DNA of 64,000 bases from Blastomyces gilchristii SLH14081 (Eukaryota > Ascomycota > Eurotiomycetes > Onygenales > Ajellomycetaceae). The notes under the pieces were generated by a model that saw only the letters and a list, made by a program, of their open reading frames with translations, searched no databases and had not been told where the DNA came from. Shown here in pieces: positions 57,535 through 64,000 of this stretch. Made by a program: the position numbers and the translations under genes. The DNA lies in the NCBI RefSeq assembly GCF_000003855.2, contig NW_003101682.1, forward strand, positions 435,178-499,177. Reading direction: 5' to 3'. The first letter of the stretch is position 1. Each line of letters starts with the position of its first letter.

Positions 57535-60500
57535 AAGACTTATCAAAAGATTAATAGTTCTCACTGAATTCATTAACTACTCAATGTGAAGAGAGGAAAT
57601 TCTTTTGACTACAGAGCAGTCTGAAACTGATAATATTCTTAAAGATAATAATCTTAATAAGAATGTTACTATGAATATACAACATTTCTGAAAAGAATGC
57701 AATCTTTGATTATACAATTATATATAATCTGTAATTATCTCACAGATCAAGACTCATTTCACTATACTTAAGAAGTTCAAATTATCAGCTTATACTCTAT
57801 ATACTATTATAGAGAATAACTTTTCTGAGAGACCTGTTATATATAGAACTCATTTGTTTAAAGAGCTTATTAAAATAATCTTTAAAAGTAAAGAATCTGA
57901 CAGAGCTTTCATTGAATATCTGATTATTATAAGAACTGATTATATTCATCTAAAATATGAGATTTCAGATATTATGTTTTTCAACAGACTGCTTACAGAA
58001 GTCAACAGAGATTAAGTCTCATTTATAAGAAATTGAATGAATTAAATTGACAAAGATAATATTCAACTCTTAGAGAATGATTTTATAAGCCTGTACTGTG
58101 ATATTTTTTTACAACTCTCTGCTGTGAATAAAGTAAATACTGATGTGTCTAGAAATTCTATTAACAACACACAAGATAAGGATAAGAAAGACAAGAATAA
58201 AGAGAAAGATAATAACAAGAATAAGAACACTGAATTCAAATCTGAATATAGAGATAATGATGTGAGAATCTGCTATCATTGTCAAAAGATTAATCATATT
58301 CAGACTGACTGTTGAAAGAAATACTCTGAGAAACATTCTTTGAATTTGAATTTCAATATCAATAGAAATAAGAATAAAGACAAGAATACAGAGAATACAG
58401 ATACTGCTTCTATTCACAATGTTATAAAGTAAGTATTTTACATCAAAGAAAAGGTCTATGTGAGTAGTCAGACAGGAAAAGATACCTGAATTCTAGACTC
58501 TGAATCAGACACTTATATCACATCTCACAGAGATCTTATTATGACAAAATCTCAGAAGGTAAAAGTGATGTTGAAAATGACAGACAGAATAATAATCTCT
58601 GCTACAGCTATAGAAGATACAAAGATTTCAGTGAAAGAAATGAATATACTGTTAAATAATATCTGCTATGTTCTGAAGTTAGAAGTGAATCTCATAAGTA
58701 TGAATAAGCTTGTATATCAGAGTTATACCTATAAGCAGTTGATATATAAGAATAATTATACTATATTGATTATGTCTTTCAACTGTATATTCTCATTTAC
58801 AGCAAGATTAAATGAGAATGATATCTATGAGATGAAAAGGCTAGTTATATACAGAGACTTGATTCAGTTTACTATACTTAATAATGATTTTGAATCTGTG
58901 AATACATTACAGATGAAAGATGACACAATATTAATACTATCTGAAAGAAATGATACAAAGATTATAGAACTTATAATGATGCAATGATATTAAAAGCTAG
59001 AATATCTGAATTCTATGAATATCACAAAAATAATGACAGATTCATAACTAGAAATGAGAATAAAAAGTGACAGAGCTTTGTCATTCTGCAAGACCTGTGT
59101 ATAGATAAAAATAACATATTCAATCTTCACATCTATAATATAAGCTGTTAAGCTGATAATGAGATTCTTCATTAATCTGACAGAGAGTGAAAAAACACTT
59201 TTTAATAGAAATAACACTCTCACTAGAGAGAGTGTAAGCTACTGATTAAGTATAATAGATAATATAATCTGTTATAGATAAATAATTCTTATAATAAGAA
59301 AGAGAGAATCTACTGCAAGATTAATGAATTTTATTATAAATATTGAGATAACTACATAATATTGAGTTGAAACTCTACACTGAGATAATGAAGAAGAGTT
59401 TAAAAGTTAAGAACTTAAGATCTACTATCAGAGTAAAGAAATAATGTATGAAATGACTACATCTGATACATCACAATTAAATAACTCAGTGAAACATGTG
59501 AATTGAATAGTAGTAGAAAAGACACAAAGTCTACTATTTAATAGTGAATTAGAAAGAGAACTTTGAGATAAAGTAATACAAGTCATAATTATAATGATTA
59601 ACACATTCTCAACATTAACAAAGATATTTGAATGTAAGAAAGAAACATCACTTATATCTTTTAAAGTGTGAACTGAGATGCAATCTTCTATTCATTGAAT
59701 ACAGAGATGAGAGTGCAAGGTCTATAAGAAGAATTTAAAAGTGTTAAATAAGCTTGTAAATAGAACTGATGACAGAAAATAACAGCTGATTGAATATCAA
59801 GAATTATATTAATATTATGTATGAGATTCTGTTGCATGTTATCTTGAGATTGCATAAGATGTTATATTTGATGAAGCTCTTGACATAAGTGTAAATACAT
59901 CTGTAAATACAGTGAGAGAATTCAATGAATTGTCTAATGAATTGAACATTCTGAATGTCAGAGAGAAATAATAGTACTGCTTACTATAATATTTAGTAAA
60001 GAAAAAGTCAGATGTTTTGAAGATAATTATAAATAAGAACTTAGAGAGTATAATTAATTCAATCTATCTTCTAGATAATGAGATACAGCTTATTATGAAT
60101 AAAGAGTCTGAAGATCTTATTAATGAGAATGATTCTATTCTAAATATTCTAACAGACTGATTAACTATACTGATAGAAGTTAAGAGAAGCTCAGACTGAA
60201 ACTATTAATATAAGATAATGAAAAAGAAGATTAAGATATTTGAATAAAAGAAGATATATATTATCATTGAGAAGGTCTCAGAAATGAATATTCTTACAGA
60301 TAAATAAGTATATAATCAGAAATTCAATAATAAGAAAGAAATCATTCACTTTAAAGCTCACTGAGTGATTAGAGAGTTCTTACAATAGCAGAGTATTCAT
60401 TATATGAGATTATATACTGCAGTGATATCAGGGTCTATATCATACAGTCTATTCACTATATTAACTACTAAAGAATGAAAGATTAAATCAATTGACTATG

Positions 60501-61741
60501 TATCTATGTTTTTAAATAATATACTATTACAGAACAAGATAATCTATATACAACTGCTCACAGATGTTAAGTATAATAGAGAAAACTTGATAAGATTACT
60601 TCATCAGAGTCTATATGAAATAAAACAAGCTGTAAGAATATGATATTTTCTTGTAACAGAGCATCTGACTATATTAAAATTCAAGATATTATCTTATAAC
60701 AGTGAATTTCTATATCACTCTATTTATAAAATCTATCTGATATTGCATGTTAATAATTATCAGGTGACAGAATCTCAAGAACAGCAATTAGACTAAGTAT
60801 TAAAGAAGATTATAAAGAGATTTAAGATAAAGAATGTTGAAGAGATCAAGTTATATCTTAAGATAAAGATTAAATGTCAGAGAAATGATAATCTAGCAGT
60901 TACACAGAGCTGTTATATTAAGAAGATTCTTGAAGATTTCAGTATGAATAAGATAAATTCAGCTGACACTCTGATGATAACTGATATATAACTGAAATTC
61001 TCATCTGATGAGAGAGAGGGATTAAATGATGACTTTACAGCTATAAGATATTATCAAGAATTGAAATCATTACAATATTTAATCTCAAGCAGCTGATCAG
61101 ATCTGGCATTTACAGTTAACTATCTCTTACATTTTAACTCACATTTATACAAAGTATGTTGAGCAGTGTTGAAGCATGTTCTACATTATGTCAAGAAGAT
61201 GAAAAACTATAACATATTATACAGAAAGAAGATCAGTGATATAAGTCTGAGTTCTGTAACATACTGTGATTTAAACTGAGTGAGGGTGAATTCTCAATAT
61301 AAATCAACTACTAGCTATGTTATATTAATTAATGAGTCACTGATCTCATGGCAGTTGCAGAGACAGACATCTATCATCAAATCAATCACAGAAGCTGAAT
61401 ATATTGCAGCTAGTGAGACAGCTTGTAAGATAATCTGATTAAATAATATGTTATATAATACTGAGTTGATGAATGATGAAAAAGTGAAAATATACTCACA
61501 TTTATAAGTTGATAATAAGAGAGCAATTGATCTAGCAAAGAAAGAATTCTTAATGTGAAGATCACATTATATTAAGATTAGATATCATATTCTCTATAAC
61601 TTGATTGAAAAAGAGAAAATCATGATGAAACATGTTGATTCTACAGCAAACATAGCTGATGAGCTCATCAAGCCACTGACAAAGCCTGCATTTGAAGATT
61701 TTGTCAAAAGGATTGATTTGAAAGAGATCAGAAAGAAATGA
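57535..61741 (+). pseudogene. Copia gag-pol remnant
   Basis: Pieces in order: gag with zinc knuckle CYHCQKINHIQTDC (58271-58312); protease ILDSESDTYITS from 58490, where the active-site DSG has become DSE; GAG-pre-integrase trace CKTCV near 59085; reverse transcriptase from about 60360, with VKTAFLY-like SIDYVSMFLNN and a mutated YVDD (HVNN) near 60746; RNase H with ISWQLQRQTSII and EAEYIAA (61391-61411); end ADELIKPLTKPAFEDFV near 61660. Most in-frame stops are TGA where Trp is expected or TAA where Gln is expected. No functional product is possible. Confidence 0.88.
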
Positions 61742-61946
61742 TTGAATGATAATAATGATACAGCAGATCAATGAATTTTGCATGTATTTCTTGATTTCAA
61801 TGGTTATTGCTGTATAGACGCCTTTCCTAATGAGGAAATCAGGGTCCAATTCATGTAATTAATTATTATTGCATTTTTGAAAGATTTGAGGATGGAGGAG
61901 GCCCCGGGTGGCGGCTTATTATAGGCCACGGTGTAGCAAGGGGGGG

Positions 61947-62052
61947 TGTTGGTGATTACTACACCTACCCTAGTCACGTGCCACCCCAACCTATCCATTT
62001 AGTGTAACTCGCGTAGTTAGATTACAACACAACACAACGTTATCCTCCAAGA
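61947..62052 (+). repeat. 3' LTR of the copia element (unmutated)
   Basis: Begins TGTTGG just after the polypurine tract and ends CCAAGA. It keeps C and G at all 18 sites where the 5' LTR has T or A. Confidence 0.88.
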
Positions 62053-62057
62053 ACTAG
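62053..62057. repeat. Right target-site duplication of the copia element (ACTAG)
   Basis: Pairs with 56464-56468 and fixes the right end of the element. Confidence 0.75.
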
Positions 62058-62270
62058 CATGGTTAGCTGAGTCACCCGACGGGAAAACCTCCAACAAATC
62101 AACTCAGACGCGACATCAGAGATTCACTGTCACAAATGTGTAGTAACTGATAAGATTAACGCAAACAACTCGTTGAAGGATTATACAACAACACCAATAC
62201 ATCTTCGGGCTATTAGGTAACTCCCAGATTTATATTTGCCTCACACACCTCTTCCCAGCGGGGTCCAGCC

Positions 62271-63431
62271 ATGCCATCCAGAATAGGATCAGGACCACTT
62301 CTCTATGCAGAGTTGCTGCCGAATATCCGCCAGATAACATTGCATGTGTCTTTTCCCGATTCCTCGTCTTTGGCCCAGAGTCCTACCACCCCCGATACCG
62401 CCGTGAATCTTGCTGGAGGCAAATGGTCCATATCTGTTTTGCCGTCTCGCTGCGCGGTTAGTCTCTCAAGCGCGGACACAATTCAAACGCTAAACCTGCC
62501 CGCGCGTGTTTCAGAAGCGGCACACACAATTGTCTCCACGCAGCCGACTCCTAATCCTTCTGGCACTGGGCATGGTGAACTACTGTTCCGACTGCCAGTT
62601 GATGTTGAGACGGGACCAGTAGTGGCTTCCCGGCCTGCAAATGACCTGGCTAGCCATGATAGATATGAAGTGCAGGTTCCATGGACTGCCAAGGATATGT
62701 GTGCTGAAACCCGCGTTCGATGCAGGCAGTGCAAGAACCTGCTTTTTATCCCGTCGAAAGAGGGAACGGTTATGTGGAAAGACTTACCCAGTCCTGACTG
62801 GGCTGAAATGATGGATTTATGGCATTGTCATAAACCTGATACGCATGCAGAGGATCATGGTGACGCAGCAACTGGTGCCGGGCTGCACGCTCATGATGAG
62901 AATGAAATTGTCAAAGGATATGGTGCTGCCAACCAGGTCGTCTGCACTTCCGGGACAGCGTTGATTGATGTTTTATCCTTCGTGATGGCTGAAGGCGATT
63001 GTCAGGGATTAGAAAAGTCGGTAAGTTCGAAATTTCGTTCTTTTCTTCCTTTGTCTTTGTGGCTCCCATGAAAAATTACCGCAGCACAATATCTACATTC
63101 AAAATATGTCCGGTCATTGTGTTGCTCGTGAGCGTTCATTTCATGAAGCACATAACCGCAACATTTACAGGTTATTATGCGCTATCTGTTTTCATTCCTT
63201 GCTTCCTATCTGCCTATATCACTTCACCTTCGGGCTGCAAAGAAGGAGATAAGATTGCAACATGGACTTCTCCAAGATTCCATGTCCCACGATCTTGTTT
63301 CCGATACAACTGCCCAATATCAATTATCGACCGATAAAAATCGCTGGAATCCACCGCAAGTGGTTCCGCACCTCCGATTGCCTGGTACTTGCGCCAATAA
63401 CAGCCCAGTTTATCGTGAGAAGGGGAGCTAA
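62271..63431 (+). CDS. E2-binding protein, HECT_2/UBE3D type (3' part uncertain)
   Basis: The first exon (62271-63020, 250 residues) is clearly of the UBE3D/E2-binding family. It has a SGPLLYAELLPNIRQITL start, the zinc-ligand segment VRCRQCKNLLF and the signature WKDLPSPDWAEMMDLWHCHK near residues 170-190. Family members bind ubiquitin-conjugating enzymes and can act as atypical HECT-like E3s. A GTAAGT donor at 63021 and a CAG acceptor at 63170 allow a phase-0 second exon, 63171-63431, for a total of 336 residues. That tail does not resemble the family C terminus, so the gene may be truncated or carry further introns. Without splicing the frame ends at 63071. The start lies 219 bp from the copia element, which must crowd its promoter. 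Confidence 0.65.
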
Positions 63432-64000
63432 GGAATTTGGGGAAAGAAAGGGTCACACCAAGTGCAGGCCGCGGAAGAGAGAATCCTCATCAAGCCTTGA
63501 TTCTACCGAATTAGGGGTTGGTAGATGGAATCCCTTCCCCTGCACTCGAGATAGTCCTTGATTCGCTCATTTTACTTCCTTCCTTCCTCGCTGTAGATAC
63601 AGGCTTTTACTGGGGATAGATTCACAAGAGACTAGGAAGAGAGGAGGACTTAATCGATACATGAAAATCTCTATAGCCTGGAATGTATTTCGCCGCGGAA
63701 TTTTGACTACTTACCCGGATCTCTTCCTGCCGTTTTCTGGCGATCTTAGAAAACGCTAGACGATGTCCGGTGGCAGTATTCGCTCCGAGGTTTTGTGGGT
63801 TTCGCGGGATATAACCTGAGGTACACACTCGCAGACACTGGTGCAGTATTGATGCGCAGATTGGAAAATAACAAATGATATTTCACAGACGTGATTCTTT
63901 GATGGATAAACCCGATGTATTCCATGAAGGTTGTATTGGCTAATGCTCGTCCCTGCGAAGTTAACCATTATTCTGTGCGAGCGTACTGCCTTCCCTAATA
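63432..64000. other. Right end of window, no supported gene
   Basis: Small frames on both strands (63622-63828 and 63756-63968 minus) have no recognisable content. A gene continuing past the window cannot be excluded. Confidence 0.45.

Larger units (their letters stand above)
56469..62052 (+). mobile_element. Ty1/copia LTR retrotransposon, mutationally inactivated
   Basis: A 5584-bp element bounded by 106-bp LTRs and an ACTAG target duplication. Between the LTRs, plus-strand remnants appear in copia order: gag zinc knuckle, protease, GAG-pre-integrase, reverse transcriptase, RNase H. A polypurine tract (GCAAGGGGGG, 61937-61946) abuts the 3' LTR. The interior is heavily AT-shifted and all long frames are interrupted. 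It is itself interrupted by a SINE at 57151-57521. The protease-reverse transcriptase-RNase H order without an integrase after the RNase H supports copia rather than gypsy. Confidence 0.9.

Noticed and set aside
56034..59223. Short frames (for example 58109-58417 minus, 58990-59223 minus) as independent genes
   Set aside because: They are shadows of the mutated transposons, opposite or overlapping recognisable copia segments.
1..64000. CRISPR arrays, operons, ribosome binding sites or rRNA genes
   Set aside because: The window is eukaryotic nuclear DNA with spliced genes; no spaced direct-repeat array or rRNA sequence was seen.

Overview
The window is nuclear DNA from a filamentous ascomycete. 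Genes carry short spliceosomal introns (GTATGT/GTAAGT-like donors, CTAAC/CTAAT branch sites), and the protein set (Trs23, Rpn10, Trm5, Rpb4, Lrg1-type RhoGAP, Nbl1, Pex6) is core fungal. GC-richer gene blocks alternate with very AT-rich, point-mutated transposon islands. That layout fits a Eurotiomycete, possibly Onygenales; the order is inference.

Layout: 1-25.6 kb is gene-dense housekeeping DNA: the C-terminal end of a regulator, trs23 (+), rpn10 (-), a GRF zinc-finger gene (+), trm5 (+), rpb4 (-), a 1257-residue LIM/RhoGAP gene (-), nbl1/borealin (-) and a PX-domain protein of the Ypr097w type (-). A small AT-rich relic (26.6-27.4 kb) precedes a C2H2 transcription factor (27.8-30.8 kb, -). 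About 3 kb without a convincing gene leads to a frame-broken S9 (prolyl-oligopeptidase-like) peptidase relic (34.1-36.1 kb). pex6 (37.6-42.3 kb, +) is followed by a second AT-rich relic, a large secreted protein of unknown function (45.0-47.9 kb, -), 3.6 kb of gene-like debris, and a questin-oxidase-like gene (51.6-53.1 kb, +).

The most notable part is the transposon island at 53.8-62.05 kb. It holds a pogo/Fot1-like DNA transposon with ~82-bp terminal inverted repeats and a TA target, and next to it a complete-length but mutated Ty1/copia element with 106-bp LTRs and an ACTAG duplication. Inside the copia relic sits an unmutated 371-bp tRNA-derived SINE with Pol III box A and box B, an (AAT)n tail and a perfect 13-bp target duplication. 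LTR and TIR comparisons show that the mutations are C-to-T changes in CC, CA and CG contexts but not CT, with CC the commonest. This agrees with the many TGG-to-TGA stops and differs from classical CA-only RIP. An E2-binding (HECT_2/UBE3D-type) gene begins 219 bp beyond the island.

Exon models were derived by hand from splice signals, reading-frame phase and family alignment from memory; no database search was possible.
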